64,000 bases of DNA, taken from Pseudomonas guineae. Its GTDB lineage: Bacteria > Pseudomonadota > Gammaproteobacteria > Pseudomonadales > Pseudomonadaceae. This document shows positions 47,249 through 57,366 of this stretch, piece after piece; the first letter of the stretch is position 1, and each line of letters starts with the position of its first letter. The position numbers and the translations under genes were made by a program. The notes under the pieces are model-generated. The model saw nothing but the letters and a program-made list of their open reading frames with translations. It made no database searches and was not told where the DNA came from. Where the stretch lies: assembly GCF_900113745.1 (NCBI RefSeq), contig NZ_FOQL01000001.1:1612001-1676000 (forward strand). Reading direction: 5' to 3'.

Positions 47249-48016
47249 ATGTCGAAACGCAACACTCCGCAACGTCGCCACACCATTCTTGCCCTGCTCG
47301 CTGAGCAAGGCGAGGTGAGTGTGGATGAGTTGTCGAAAGCCTTCGCCACCTCTGAAGTGACTATTCGCAAGGATCTCGCCGCCCTGGAAAAGAGTGGCCT
47401 GCTGCTGCGTCGTTACGGCGGCGCCGTGACTATGCCGCAAGAGTTGATCAGCGACGTTCAACCCATCTCGCAATACAAGCAAGCCATCGCCCGTGCCGGT
47501 GTGGCGCGCATTCGTGAGCACGCACGGATCATCATCGACAGTGGCACCACCACCGCCGCAATGATTCCGCAGCTCGGCCATAAGCCCGGTCTGGTGGTGA
47601 TGACCAATTCGCTGAATGTCGCCCGCGCCATCAGCGAACTGGAGCATGAGCCCATACTGCTAATGACCGGTGGCACCTGGGATCCGCATTCGGAGTCGTT
47701 CCAGGGCCAGGTGGCCGAACAAGTGCTGCGTTCCTATGATTTTGACCAGTTGTTTATCGGTGCAGATGGTATCGACCTGAGTCGTGGCACCACCACCTTT
47801 AACGAATTGCTCGGGTTGTCCCGGGTGATGGCCGATGTCGCCCGTGAAGTGGTGGTAATGGTCGAAAGCGACAAGATCGGCCGCAAGATTCCCAACCTGG
47901 AGCTGCCCTGGAGCGGCATCCATACCCTGATAACTGACGAGCGCCTGGATAACCAGGCCCGTGAACAATTGACCGAACGCGGCATCAAATTGATCTGCGC
48001 TAGCGTCGAGGCTTAA
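47249..48016 (+). CDS. glmR: DeoR-family regulator, GlmR-like
   Basis: The 255-residue DeoR regulator has an N-terminal HTH ([20 protein letters not shown], with [25 protein letters not shown]). A sugar-phosphate-sensing domain ([21 protein letters not shown]) follows. It lies between glmU and glmS as in P. aeruginosa, where the gene is called glmR. Control of amino-sugar genes, with GlcN-6-P or similar as effector, is inferred. It ends 10 bp before glmS. Confidence 0.88.
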   Translation: MSKRNTPQRRHTILALLAEQGEVSVDELSKAFATSEVTIRKDLAALEKSGLLLRRYGGAVTMPQELISDVQPISQYKQAIARAGVARIREHARIIIDSGTTTAAMIPQLGHKPGLVVMTNSLNVARAISELEHEPILLMTGGTWDPHSESFQGQVAEQVLRSYDFDQLFIGADGIDLSRGTTTFNELLGLSRVMADVAREVVVMVESDKIGRKIPNLELPWSGIHTLITDERLDNQAREQLTERGIKLICASVEA

Positions 48017-48026
48017 GGAGAAGTTT

Positions 48027-49877
48027 ATGTGTGGCATTGTAGGCGCAGTCGCCGAACGTAATATCACCGCCGTGTTGGTTGAAGGCCTCAAGCGCCTGGA
48101 ATACCGCGGCTACGACAGCGCCGGTGTGGCGTTGCTCAACGATCAGGGCGAACTGCATCGCAGCCGCCGTGTTGGCAAGGTCAGTGAGTTGGAAGCTGCA
48201 CTCAGTCAGGAGCCGCTAGCCGGGCGCCTGGGTATCGCTCATACCCGTTGGGCCACCCATGGCGCGCCGAGCGAGCGTAATGCCCACCCGCATTTCTCCG
48301 GTCACGATTTGGCCGTGGTGCACAACGGCATCATCGAGAACCACGAAGAGCTGCGCGAACAGCTCAAAAGTCTGGGCTATGTATTCAGCTCGGATACCGA
48401 CACCGAAGTGATCGTGCACCTGCTCAATCACACCCTGAAAATCCAGCCAGACCTCACCGCTGCCCTGAAAGAAGCCGTCAAGCAGTTGCATGGTGCCTAT
48501 GGCCTGGCGGTGATCAGCGCCAAACAGCCGGATCGTTTGCTCGCTGCCCGCAGTGGTAGCCCGTTGGTGATTGGCCTGGGCCTGGGTGAGAATTTCCTCG
48601 CCTCCGACCAGCTGGCATTGCGTCAGGTCACCGACCGTTTTATGTACCTGGAAGAAGGCGACATTGCTGAGATTCAGCGCGACAGCGTGCAGATCTGGGA
48701 CGCCGCCGGCCAGCCTGTGGTGCGCGAAAGCGTGCAGTACCACGAAGGTGCGGAGGCTGCCGACAAGGGCGAGTACCGCCACTTTATGCTCAAGGAAATC
48801 CACGAACAGCCCAAGGTGGTGCAGCGCACCTTGGAAGGCCGTCTGGGCTCCGATCACGTGCTGGTACAAGCGTTCGGGCCGCAAGCCGCAGAACTCTTCG
48901 GCAAGGTGCGCAACGTACAAATCGTCGCCTGTGGCACCAGTTACCACGCCGGTATGGTGGCGCGTTACTGGCTGGAAGGTCTGGCCGGGATTCCCTGCCA
49001 GGTCGAAGTGGCCAGCGAGTTTCGCTACCGCAAGGTGGTGGTGCAGCCAGACACCCTATTTGTCAGCATTTCCCAGTCTGGCGAAACCGCCGACACTCTG
49101 GCCGCGCTGCGTAACGCTAAAGAACATGCACCGGACAAGGGCGGTTATCTGGCCAGCCTGGCGATCTGCAACGTCGGTATCAGCTCGCTGGTGCGTGAAT
49201 CTGACCTGACCTTGCTGACCCAGGCCGGCCCGGAAATTGGCGTTGCCTCGACCAAGGCCTTCACCACCCAGCTGGTCGCGCTGATGTTGCTGACCCTGTC
49301 CCTCGGTCAGGTGCGCGGCACGCTGGATAAAACCCTAGAAGCCGAGCTGGTGGAAGAGTTGCGTCGCCTGCCAACCCGTCTTGGCGAAGCGCTGGCCATG
49401 GACAGCGTGGTGGAGAAGGTTTCCGAGCTGTTCGCTGAGAAGCACCACAGCCTGTTCCTCGGCCGTGGCGCGCAGTACCCAGTAGCGATGGAAGGCGCGC
49501 TCAAGCTCAAGGAAATCTCCTATATCCACGCCGAAGCCTACCCGGCTGGCGAACTCAAGCACGGCCCGTTGGCGTTGGTTGATAGCGATATGCCGGTGGT
49601 CACCGTGGCGCCGAACAATGAGCTGCTGGAAAAACTTAAATCCAACCTACAGGAAGTGCGCGCCCGCGGTGGCGAGCTGTTGGTATTTGCCGATGAGCAA
49701 GCCGGTATGCGCAATGGCGAGGGCACCCATGTGGTGAACATGCCGCACATCCACGATGCTTTGGCGCCGATTCTCTACACTATTCCGTTGCAGTTGCTGT
49801 CCTACTACGTGGCCGTGCTTAAAGGCACCGACGTTGACCAGCCACGTAACCTGGCCAAGAGCGTTACGGTTGAGTAA
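48027..49877 (+). CDS. glmS: glutamine-fructose-6-phosphate aminotransferase
   Basis: The 616-residue enzyme makes glucosamine-6-phosphate. The N-terminal glutaminase domain starts with Cys2 (MCGIVGAV). Two SIS isomerase domains carry [17 protein letters not shown] and [13 protein letters not shown]. It ends in the invariant [13 protein letters not shown]. The coding end is the recognition region for Tn7 TnsD, but no Tn7 is inserted here. GGAG precedes the ATG. Confidence 0.97.
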   Translation: MCGIVGAVAERNITAVLVEGLKRLEYRGYDSAGVALLNDQGELHRSRRVGKVSELEAALSQEPLAGRLGIAHTRWATHGAPSERNAHPHFSGHDLAVVHNGIIENHEELREQLKSLGYVFSSDTDTEVIVHLLNHTLKIQPDLTAALKEAVKQLHGAYGLAVISAKQPDRLLAARSGSPLVIGLGLGENFLASDQLALRQVTDRFMYLEEGDIAEIQRDSVQIWDAAGQPVVRESVQYHEGAEAADKGEYRHFMLKEIHEQPKVVQRTLEGRLGSDHVLVQAFGPQAAELFGKVRNVQIVACGTSYHAGMVARYWLEGLAGIPCQVEVASEFRYRKVVVQPDTLFVSISQSGETADTLAALRNAKEHAPDKGGYLASLAICNVGISSLVRESDLTLLTQAGPEIGVASTKAFTTQLVALMLLTLSLGQVRGTLDKTLEAELVEELRRLPTRLGEALAMDSVVEKVSELFAEKHHSLFLGRGAQYPVAMEGALKLKEISYIHAEAYPAGELKHGPLALVDSDMPVVTVAPNNELLEKLKSNLQEVRARGGELLVFADEQAGMRNGEGTHVVNMPHIHDALAPILYTIPLQLLSYYVAVLKGTDVDQPRNLAKSVTVE

Positions 49878-49891
49878 ACAGGGACCAGCTA

Positions 49892-50122
49892 ATGCAGCGT
49901 GAAGAGATAAAGACCAAGCAGGCGCAAGGCGCGTCCTTTGATACCCATATCATCGCCAACCCGGCTAACCCCCGGGAATGGATCGTGCTGTTGAAGAAAG
50001 GTGCGGGCACCAGTTTTTTTCTGGTTGATCAGCAGGAACAGGTGGAGTCCTTCGCCGACCTTAATGGCCTGATCGAAGAGTTGCGGCTACTGGGTATTAA
50101 GGGTGCAGAGATCCATCTTTGA
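49892..50122 (+). CDS. conserved small hypothetical protein after glmS
   Basis: The 76-residue soluble protein is not assigned to a family. It has no signal peptide or helix-turn-helix. It contains WIVLLKKGAGTSFFLVDQQEQVESFADLNGLIEELRLLGI, a pattern of beta strands and one amphipathic helix. It starts 15 bp after glmS with GGGAC upstream, so it probably shares its transcript. The usual Tn7 attachment point falls inside it. Confidence 0.7.
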   Translation: MQREEIKTKQAQGASFDTHIIANPANPREWIVLLKKGAGTSFFLVDQQEQVESFADLNGLIEELRLLGIKGAEIHL

Positions 50123-50131
50123 GGATCATGT

Positions 50132-50893
50132 ATGCCCATTGGTTATGCGAGACGTCTGACCGGCCGCGAACGCAGTGCAGCGGCTAATCGACATTTAGGG
50201 TTCGCGTTGGCGTTTGTTGCCGGTGCGATAAATGCCGGCGGCTTTCTCGCCGTGCAGCAATACACCTCGCATATGACCGGCATCGTCTCGGCCATGGCCG
50301 ACAACATCGCCGTGGGCGCACATGATCTGCTCTGGGGAGGCCTCGGCGCGGTGCTGTCGTTTCTCCTTGGCGCCGCCTGTTCGACGCTGATGATCAACTA
50401 CTCGCGGCGCCAGCGCCTGCACAGCGAGTACGCCTTGCCGTTGCTGCTTGAGGCCGTTTTGCTGCTGTGCTTCGGCTTTCTCGGGGCAACCCTGGCGCAA
50501 ATTACCGGCCTGTTCGTGCCTCTGACCGTGATGTTGCTGTGTTTCATCATGGGCCTGCAGAACGCACTGATCACCAAGCTCTCCAAGGCTGAAATTCGCA
50601 CCACCCATATCACCGGGATCATCACTGACATCGGTATTGAGTTGGGCAAACTGCTGTACTGGAATCGCAGCCACGGGCCAGATATCGGCCGGGTTGTGGC
50701 GGACCGTCAGCGTTTATGGGTGCTCAGCCTGTTGGCCCTGAATTTTTTCCTTGGTGGGGTTGTTGGTGCGCTGGGCTTTAACTACCTGGGCTACATCGCC
50801 ACTGTGCCCTTGGCACTGTTTCTGGTGCTGCTGGCCAGCGTACCGGCGCTGGATGATCTGCTGTTACTCACACGACGTCTGTTGCGCCGGTGA
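50132..50893 (+). CDS. DUF1275 (YoaK-like) membrane protein
   Basis: The 253-residue protein has six to seven hydrophobic segments. The family start LGFALAFVAGAINAGGFLAVQQYTSHMTG and the middle motif CFIMGLQNALITKLSKAEIRTTHITGIITDIGIELG are clear DUF1275 features. Function is unknown. GAGGATC precedes the ATG and the gap to the previous gene is 9 bp. The following cobM is convergent. Confidence 0.88.
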   Translation: MPIGYARRLTGRERSAAANRHLGFALAFVAGAINAGGFLAVQQYTSHMTGIVSAMADNIAVGAHDLLWGGLGAVLSFLLGAACSTLMINYSRRQRLHSEYALPLLLEAVLLLCFGFLGATLAQITGLFVPLTVMLLCFIMGLQNALITKLSKAEIRTTHITGIITDIGIELGKLLYWNRSHGPDIGRVVADRQRLWVLSLLALNFFLGGVVGALGFNYLGYIATVPLALFLVLLASVPALDDLLLLTRRLLRR

Positions 50894-50909
50894 AGTAGCC
50901 GACAAGCTC

Positions 50910-51665
50910 TCAGGCGTCAGACGATCTGAACAGGTGGCGATGCTCGGCGTTGTACAGCGCCGAGTCAGCAAACTGTTCGGCATGCAGCACCCGGCCCACT
51001 AAAATCAGTGCAGTGCGGCGAAAGCCCTTGCTGCGCACCTGTTCCTCGATGGTGGCCAGTGTGCCGCTGACCCAATCCTGATCCGGCCAGCTGGCGCGGT
51101 GGACCACGGCAATCGGGCAGTCTGAGCCGTAATGCGGCAACAGTTCAGCGACAATTTTGCTTAGGTGCACCACGCCGAGGTGGATGGCCATGGTCGCGCC
51201 GTGGCGGGCCAGGTCAGCCAATTGTTCGCCAGCAGGCATCTCTGACTTGCTCGCATAGCGGGTGAGGATCAGGGTTTGCGACACTTCCGGCAGAGTCAGC
51301 TCACTTTCCAACAGGGCGGCGCAGGCGGCTGTGGCGGTGACCCCAGGAATAATCTGGAAGGGAATTGCCAGTCGGCGCAGATGGCGGATCTGCTCACCAA
51401 TCGCGCCATACAGTGACGGATCGCCAGAATGCACGCGGGCGACGTCCTGGCCTTGTTCATGCGCCTGGGCAATCAGCGTGATGATTTCATCCAGATGCAG
51501 TTCGGCGGTGTTGACCACTTGCTCGGCGCTGTGGCCTTCCAGTACCGCCTCGGGCACCAGCGAGCCGGCGTAGAGAATCACCGGGCAGCTGCGCAACAGG
51601 CGCTGACCCTTGACGGTGATCAGCTCGGGGTCGCCGGGGCCGGCGCCGATAAAGTAAACAGTCAT
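50910..51665 (-). CDS. cobM: precorrin-4 C11-methyltransferase
   Basis: The 251-residue SAM-dependent tetrapyrrole methylase has FIGAGPGDPELITVKG (SAM loop) at the N-terminus. VARVHSGDPSLYGAIGEQ and IPGVTATAACAALLESELTLPEVSQT follow, the last specific for CobM/CbiF. It methylates C11 in the aerobic corrin route. Its ATG overlaps the cobE stop (ATGA). Confidence 0.95.
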   Translation of the reverse strand: MTVYFIGAGPGDPELITVKGQRLLRSCPVILYAGSLVPEAVLEGHSAEQVVNTAELHLDEIITLIAQAHEQGQDVARVHSGDPSLYGAIGEQIRHLRRLAIPFQIIPGVTATAACAALLESELTLPEVSQTLILTRYASKSEMPAGEQLADLARHGATMAIHLGVVHLSKIVAELLPHYGSDCPIAVVHRASWPDQDWVSGTLATIEEQVRSKGFRRTALILVGRVLHAEQFADSALYNAEHRHLFRSSDA

Positions 51666-52096
51666 GCAATGTCCTTGGCTGAAATCGACGCCAGGGCGCA
51701 AGTGGCGCTGGCGTTACGGGTTTTACTGCCGAGTAGCTGAGCAACGTGGCCGCCCAAGTGCTCGGCCAATGCCAAGGCGCAGGGTTCGGCGACGGCCGGG
51801 CTGCCGGTGGCGGCCAGGGTTAGTGCGCAAGCTTGAACGAGATGTTGATAGGGCGACAGCTCTTCAGGACTGAAGCAGGTCAGCGTCAGGCCGAGGCGCT
51901 CAGCCAATGCCAGCAGCCCAGGCTCATCGCGTTTGTGCGCGATGCTCGCCAGCCCCGCGAGGTTATCCACAGTCAGACCCTGCGCCTGCAGGCTGTCGAT
52001 CAGTAGTGTGGATAAGTCTTCCAGGCTACAGCCGCGGCGGCAGCCTAACCCGGCGACCACCTGAATCACGGCGGTATTGGCAGCGCTGGAAATCAT
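51662..52096 (-). CDS. cobE: cobalamin biosynthesis protein CobE (CbiG C-terminal domain)
   Basis: The 144-residue protein has VVAGLGCRRGCSLEDLSTLL and GLASIAHKRDEPGLLALAERLGLTLTCFSPEEL, the signature of the CbiG C-domain/CobE. It is thought to carry or process early corrin intermediates. The start at 52096 has no good Shine-Dalgarno but overlaps (TAATG) the stop of a 12-codon upstream frame, so it may be coupled. It is divergent from the cobW riboswitch. Confidence 0.85.
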   Translation of the reverse strand: MISSAANTAVIQVVAGLGCRRGCSLEDLSTLLIDSLQAQGLTVDNLAGLASIAHKRDEPGLLALAERLGLTLTCFSPEELSPYQHLVQACALTLAATGSPAVAEPCALALAEHLGGHVAQLLGSKTRNASATCALASISAKDIA

Positions 52097-52195
52097 TAAG
52101 GTTGCTCGGTGTGTAAGGCGACGTAGCTCACCATGGCGACCTGCAGCGGTCAACCGTGATTGACCGGCCGCCGTGGTCTGCGTAGCCTTGCCGCG

Positions 52196-52366
52196 TTCGA
52201 GGTTCTTCGTGGGCGCGCCCATGGAGCTAAGAGGGAACAAGGTGAATGCCTTGGCTGCCCCCGCAACTGTAAACGGTCCAAAGCCCTTCAATACACCACT
52301 GCCGCAGGCGGGAAGGTAGAAGGGTCGCGCAACGCGCAGACCGTGAGCCAGGAGACCTGCCTCGTT
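52196..52366 (+). promoter_or_regulatory. adenosylcobalamin riboswitch
   Basis: All hallmarks of the B12 aptamer are present: CTAAGAGGGAA, GGTGAATGCC, GCTGCCCCCGCAACTGTAA, the GGCGGGAAGG segment and the B12 box GCCAGGAGACCTGCC. CGAGG (52198-52202) closes with CCTCG (52360-52364) as P1. It precedes cobW by about 115 bp and should repress cobW-cobN and the downstream chelatase genes when coenzyme B12 is abundant. Confidence 0.95.
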
Positions 52367-52479
52367 ACGTTTTCGACAATCGGGCGGGGTGATCCGGTGG
52401 TGTTGGCTGACGCCTGCGTGGCTGTCATGTCTGTGCCGCCTCCTGCTCGTCTTTCTTTCGACGCTATGCAGGACTCGCC

Positions 52480-53535
52480 ATGAAAACCCTCGGCAAACTT
52501 CCCGTCACCATCGTCACTGGCTTCCTCGGCGCCGGTAAAACCACCTTGCTCCGGCATATGCTTGGCCACGCCGACGGCCGTCGTATCGCGGTGATCGTCA
52601 ACGAGTTCGGCGAGCTGGGCATCGACGGCGAAATCCTCAAGCAGTGCTCCATCGGTTGCAGTGAAGAAGAGGCCAACGGGCGGATCTTCGAACTGGCCAA
52701 CGGCTGCCTGTGCTGCACCGTGCAGGAAGAATTCTTCCCGGTGATGCGCGAGTTGGTGGCTCGGCGCGGTGAGCTGGACCATATCCTTATTGAAACCTCC
52801 GGCCTGGCCCTGCCCAAGCCGTTGGTACAAGCCTTCAACTGGCCGGAAATCCGCAACGCCTGCACGGTGGACGCGGTGATCACCGTGGTCGACAGCCCGG
52901 CTGTGGCTGCTGGCACTTTTGCTGCTTTCCCCGATCAGGTTGATGCGCAGCGCAAACTCGACCCGAATCTTGACCATGAATCGCCGCTGCACGAGCTGTT
53001 CGCCGACCAACTGGCCAGCGCCGACTTGGTCATCCTCAATAAAGCCGACCTGCTCGACGCCGCTGCGTTGGCGGCGGTGCGCGCCGAAGTGGCGGAAGAG
53101 CTGCCGCCAGCGGTGAAAATCATCGAAGCCCATGGCGGAGAACTGCCGCTGGACGTGCTGCTGGGCCTGAACTGCGAGACTGAGCTGCACATCGATGCAC
53201 GCAAAACCCACCATGACCTGGAAGGGCATGAAGACCACGATCATGACGAATTCGACTCGTTCCAGGTGGAACTACCGGAGGCCGAGGAAGCACGCTTGCT
53301 GGGCGCATTGAAGGATGGGGTGGCCAAGCACGGCATCCTGCGTATCAAAGGCTTTGCGGCGATTCCCGCTAAGCCGATGCGTTTGCTGCTGCAAGGCGTG
53401 GGTCAGCGATTTGATAAGCACTTCGACCGCGCCTGGCAGGCCGATGAAGCGCGGGTGACGCGTTTGATCGTGATTGGTCAGCAGCTGGATCAAGCGGCCA
53501 TTACCGCTGAATTGCAGGCCGCACTGGCGAACTAA
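52480..53535 (+). CDS. cobW: CobW GTPase, metal chaperone of cobalamin synthesis
   Basis: The 351-residue G3E GTPase has P-loop GFLGAGKTTLLRHM (about 12-25) and the metal-binding GCLCC (CxCC) in ANGCLCCTVQEE. A histidine/aspartate run HEDHDHDEFDS lies near residue 248, and a CobW_C domain follows. It is thought to deliver cobalt to CobN. It is the first gene after the B12 riboswitch and 5 bp before cobN. Confidence 0.95.
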   Translation: MKTLGKLPVTIVTGFLGAGKTTLLRHMLGHADGRRIAVIVNEFGELGIDGEILKQCSIGCSEEEANGRIFELANGCLCCTVQEEFFPVMRELVARRGELDHILIETSGLALPKPLVQAFNWPEIRNACTVDAVITVVDSPAVAAGTFAAFPDQVDAQRKLDPNLDHESPLHELFADQLASADLVILNKADLLDAAALAAVRAEVAEELPPAVKIIEAHGGELPLDVLLGLNCETELHIDARKTHHDLEGHEDHDHDEFDSFQVELPEAEEARLLGALKDGVAKHGILRIKGFAAIPAKPMRLLLQGVGQRFDKHFDRAWQADEARVTRLIVIGQQLDQAAITAELQAALAN

Positions 53536-53540
53536 ACCGC

Positions 53541-56500
53541 ATGCATCTGATACGCACCCAAGCCGGCAGCCAAGTGCCGCTCGACAGCATTGCCGACCTC
53601 GGCCAGACCCCGGCTGAGCTGGTGATTCTCTGTACCGGCGATTCGCAGCTGTCGTTGCTGGCTGAGGTGGCGCGGCAGTTGCCGGCGGATTACCCGAGCC
53701 TGCGCCTGGCCAGCCCAGCGCAGCTGAGCAACCACGCCTCGGTGGACCTCTACGTCGAGCAGGTGCTGCAGCACGCCAAGGTCATCCTGATTGCCGTGCA
53801 CGGCGGTGTCAGCTACTGGCGCTACGGCATCGAGCGTCTGGTTGAACTGGCCGAGCGCGGCGCGCGGGTGATCATGGTGCCTGGCTGTGACAACCCCGAC
53901 CCTGAGCTGATGGGCCTGAGCAATGTGCCGCAGGTGGATGCCGAGCGGCTTTGGCAGTTCCTCCGTCAGGGCGGGGCGGTTAATGCGCAGCAGCTGTTCA
54001 ACTGCATCGCCAGCCATTGGCTGCAACGTGACTACGCCTGGGGTGAGCCGCAACCGTTGCCGCGTGTAGGCATCTACCATCCACAGCAGGTCACTGGCTG
54101 TTTGGCCGACTGGCAGCTTAATTGGCAGGCCGGCGCGCCAGTGGTGGCGTTGCTGTTCTACCGCACCCAGGTGCAGGCGGCGAATACCGGATTTATTGAT
54201 GTGTTCTGCCAGCGCTTGCAGGCCCAAGGCCTCAATCCGCTGCCGATTGCCGTGGCCAGCCTCAAGGAAGCTGCCTGCCTGGCCCAGGTCGAAACCTGGC
54301 TGGACGACACCGACACGGCGTTGATCATCAACACCACCGCGTTCGCCCTGTCCAACCCGGAAGCACCGAGCGAGCGACCCTTCCGCCGCGACATCCCGGT
54401 GCTGCAAGCCATTTGCGCCTTGGATAACCATGAGCAGTGGCACGCCAGCGCCCAGGGCTTAGGCTCGCGTGACCTGGCCATGCACGTTGTGCTGCCCGAG
54501 CTGGATGGCCGGCTGATTACCCAACCGATCAGCTTCAAAGGCATGGCCTGGCGTAGCGAGCGCAGCCAGAGCGATGTGGTCTGTTATCAGCCAAATCTGC
54601 CAGGGATGGATTTCGTCGCCGCGCTGGCGCGCAACTGGATTGCCCTGGCGCATAAGCCTAATACCGACAAGCGCATCGCCCTGGTGCTGGCCAACTACCC
54701 TACCCGCGATGGGCGCATCGGCAATGGCGTCGGCCTGGACACCCCGGCGGCAGCGCTGAATATCCTCCAGGCCATGCAGCAGCAGGGCTACCCGGTTGAC
54801 GCGCTGCCGGCCACGGGCACTGCGCTGATCCACCAATTGCTTGGCGGCGTGACCAACGATCTGGACAACCTCGACCACCGGCCCTGCGCGCAAAGCCTGG
54901 CGCTGGACGACTACCTGGCGTTCTTCCACAGTCTGCCCGAAGCCAATCAGCAGGCGGTGCGCGAACGTTGGGGCGAGCCGCAATGCGACCCCATGTACCG
55001 CAGTGGGCGGCTGATGATCGCCGGCCTGCGTTTCGGCCTGACCTTTGTCGGCATCCAGCCGGCGCGCGGTTATCAGCTGGATGCAGCCGCGGTCTATCAC
55101 GACCCCGATCTGGTGCCGCCGCACGGCTACCTGGCGTTCTACTGCTGGTTGCGCAAAACCTTTGCCGCCGATGCGGTGATCCACGTCGGCAAGCACGGCA
55201 ATCTGGAATGGTTGCCGGGCAAGAGTGTCGGCTTATCCGAACAATGCTGGCCGAGCGCGATTCTTGGCCCGCTGCCGAATATCTACCCGTTTATCGTCAA
55301 CGATCCGGGCGAGGGTGCGCAGTCCAAGCGGCGTACCCAGGCGGTGATCATCGACCACCTGATGCCGCCGCTGACCCGCGCCGAAAGCTACGGCCCGCTG
55401 CGCGATCTGGAGCGCCTGGCCGACGAGTATTACGAGGCCAGCCAGCTTGACCTGCGCCGCGCCGCCGAGCTGCGTGGCGAGATTTTGCTCAAGGTGCGCG
55501 AGGCCAGCTTGGATCGCGAACTGGGCCTGCAACTCAACGAAGACCCCAACAGCTGGCTGCCGCAGCTCGACGCTTATCTGTGTGATTTGAAGGAATCACA
55601 GATCCGCGACGGCCTGCACGTATTCGGCGAATCACCGGCCGGCACGCTGCGCCGCGACACCCTGCTGGCGCTGCTGCGTATTCCCCGTGGCGATGGCCAG
55701 GGCGGCAATGCCAGTCTGTTACGCGCCTTGGCCAGCGATCTGCAATTGGCTTTCGACCCGCTCGACTGCGACATGGCCGCGCCCTGGCCTGGGCCAAGGC
55801 CGGCCTTGCTGCAGGATCTGAGCGATGACAGCTGGCGCAGCGCCGGCGATACCCGCGAGCGTTTGGAGCTGTTGGCGTTGCAGCTGATCGAGACTACGGA
55901 CACGGCAGCTGTTGGCGCAGCCAGTGCTCAGGTACTGCAGCGCTTGCGTGAGCAGATCGCGCCCCTTTTGGACGCCTGCGGCGATGCCGAGATGCACGGT
56001 TTGTTATCTGGCCTGGCTGGACGTTTTGTGCCCGCCGGGCCAAGTGGTGCGCCGAGTCGTGGTCGCCTGGATGTACTGCCTACCGGGCGCAACTTCTACA
56101 GCGTCGATGTGCGCAACCTGCCGACGCCGACAGCCTGGCGCATCGGCGTGCAGGCGGCGGATCGTCTGCTTGAACGGCATTTGCAGGATCACGGTGATCA
56201 CCTGCGCCAGCTCGGCCTGTCGATGTGGGGCACGGCGACCATGCGCACCGGCGGCGATGACATGGCCCAATCGCTGGCGCTGATGGGTGTGCGCCCGGTG
56301 TGGCAGGCCGGCAGCCAACGCGTTGAACGCTTCGAGGTGCTGCCGCTGGCGCAACTCGGCCGCCCACGGGTGGACGTGACCTTGCGCGTTTCCGGGTTCT
56401 TCCGCGATGCCTTCAGCAACCTGATTCGCCTGTTCGATGATGCCGTGCAGGCGGTGGTGGATCTCGATGAGCCCGAAGACATGAACCCGCTGTCGGCGCG

Positions 56501-57275
56501 GGTCTGGCGTGAATCCCTGACCCTGCAGGACAGCGGTCTGGACGAAGCCGAGGCACGCAAACAGGCTGGCTGGCGCGTGTTCGGCTCCAAGCCGGGGGCT
56601 TATGGCGCCGGCGTGCAGAACGCCATCGAAGAACGCTTGTGGCAAACCCGCGAAGACCTCGCCGAGGTCTACCTGAACTGGGGCGGCTACGCCTACGGCA
56701 AACACAGCGAAGGCACCCCGGCGCGTGCACAGTTCGCCGAGCGCCTGGAGCAGATGCAAGCGGTGCTGCACAACCAGGATAACCGCGAGCATGACATCCT
56801 CGACTCCAACGACTACTACCAGTTCCAGGGCGGCATGCTCGCGGCGGTGGAAACCCTGCGCGGTGGCAAAGTGGCCAGCTACCACGGCGACAACAGCCAG
56901 CCGGATACCCCGCGCATCCGCACCCTGAAGGAAGAACTCAACCGCGTGGTGCGCGCTCGCGCGGCCAACCCCAAGTGGATCGAGGGCATGAAGCGCCACG
57001 GCTACAAAGGCGCGTTCGAGTTGGCCGCGACCGTCGACTACCTGTTCGCCTTCGACGCCACCAGCGAGCTGGTCGACGACCACCAGTACGCGTTGCTCAC
57101 CGACGCCTACGTGCTCGACAAAAACACCCGCGACTTTATCCAGCAGCACAACCCCGGTGCCCTGCAGGACATCATCGAACGCCTGCTCGAAGCCCAGCAG
57201 CGCGGCCTCTGGCAGGCTCCGGGCGAGTACCGCGAGACGCTGGAAAACCTGCTGATTGATAGCGAAGAGTCGTAG
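53541..57275 (+). CDS. cobN: cobaltochelatase large subunit
   Basis: The 1244-residue protein is the cobalt-inserting subunit of the aerobic ATP-dependent chelatase (ChlH-like). Conserved stretches include LANYPTRDGRIGNGVGLDTP, VIHVGKHGNLEWLPGKSVGL and NPKWIEGMKRHGYKGAFELA. It needs an AAA+ and a VWA partner, encoded next. The stop TAG lies within the left edge of an intergenic repeat (57272). Confidence 0.96.
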   Translation: MHLIRTQAGSQVPLDSIADLGQTPAELVILCTGDSQLSLLAEVARQLPADYPSLRLASPAQLSNHASVDLYVEQVLQHAKVILIAVHGGVSYWRYGIERLVELAERGARVIMVPGCDNPDPELMGLSNVPQVDAERLWQFLRQGGAVNAQQLFNCIASHWLQRDYAWGEPQPLPRVGIYHPQQVTGCLADWQLNWQAGAPVVALLFYRTQVQAANTGFIDVFCQRLQAQGLNPLPIAVASLKEAACLAQVETWLDDTDTALIINTTAFALSNPEAPSERPFRRDIPVLQAICALDNHEQWHASAQGLGSRDLAMHVVLPELDGRLITQPISFKGMAWRSERSQSDVVCYQPNLPGMDFVAALARNWIALAHKPNTDKRIALVLANYPTRDGRIGNGVGLDTPAAALNILQAMQQQGYPVDALPATGTALIHQLLGGVTNDLDNLDHRPCAQSLALDDYLAFFHSLPEANQQAVRERWGEPQCDPMYRSGRLMIAGLRFGLTFVGIQPARGYQLDAAAVYHDPDLVPPHGYLAFYCWLRKTFAADAVIHVGKHGNLEWLPGKSVGLSEQCWPSAILGPLPNIYPFIVNDPGEGAQSKRRTQAVIIDHLMPPLTRAESYGPLRDLERLADEYYEASQLDLRRAAELRGEILLKVREASLDRELGLQLNEDPNSWLPQLDAYLCDLKESQIRDGLHVFGESPAGTLRRDTLLALLRIPRGDGQGGNASLLRALASDLQLAFDPLDCDMAAPWPGPRPALLQDLSDDSWRSAGDTRERLELLALQLIETTDTAAVGAASAQVLQRLREQIAPLLDACGDAEMHGLLSGLAGRFVPAGPSGAPSRGRLDVLPTGRNFYSVDVRNLPTPTAWRIGVQAADRLLERHLQDHGDHLRQLGLSMWGTATMRTGGDDMAQSLALMGVRPVWQAGSQRVERFEVLPLAQLGRPRVDVTLRVSGFFRDAFSNLIRLFDDAVQAVVDLDEPEDMNPLSARVWRESLTLQDSGLDEAEARKQAGWRVFGSKPGAYGAGVQNAIEERLWQTREDLAEVYLNWGGYAYGKHSEGTPARAQFAERLEQMQAVLHNQDNREHDILDSNDYYQFQGGMLAAVETLRGGKVASYHGDNSQPDTPRIRTLKEELNRVVRARAANPKWIEGMKRHGYKGAFELAATVDYLFAFDATSELVDDHQYALLTDAYVLDKNTRDFIQQHNPGALQDIIERLLEAQQRGLWQAPGEYRETLENLLIDSEES

Positions 57276-57344
57276 GGTGGATGGCGCTTTATCCATCCAC
57301 CAACACACCGCCATGGTGGACGAGAAAAGCGTCGTCCACCCTAC
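57272..57344. repeat. GTAGGGTGG...CCACCCTAC repeat, copy 2
   Basis: It runs GTAGGGTGGATGGCGC to GTCGTCCACCCTAC with inverted ends and an internal ATCCACC/GGTGGA pair. Its first bases supply the stop codon of cobN. Confidence 0.85.
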
Positions 57345-57366
57345 GCCAACCTGATGGACTGCAACC

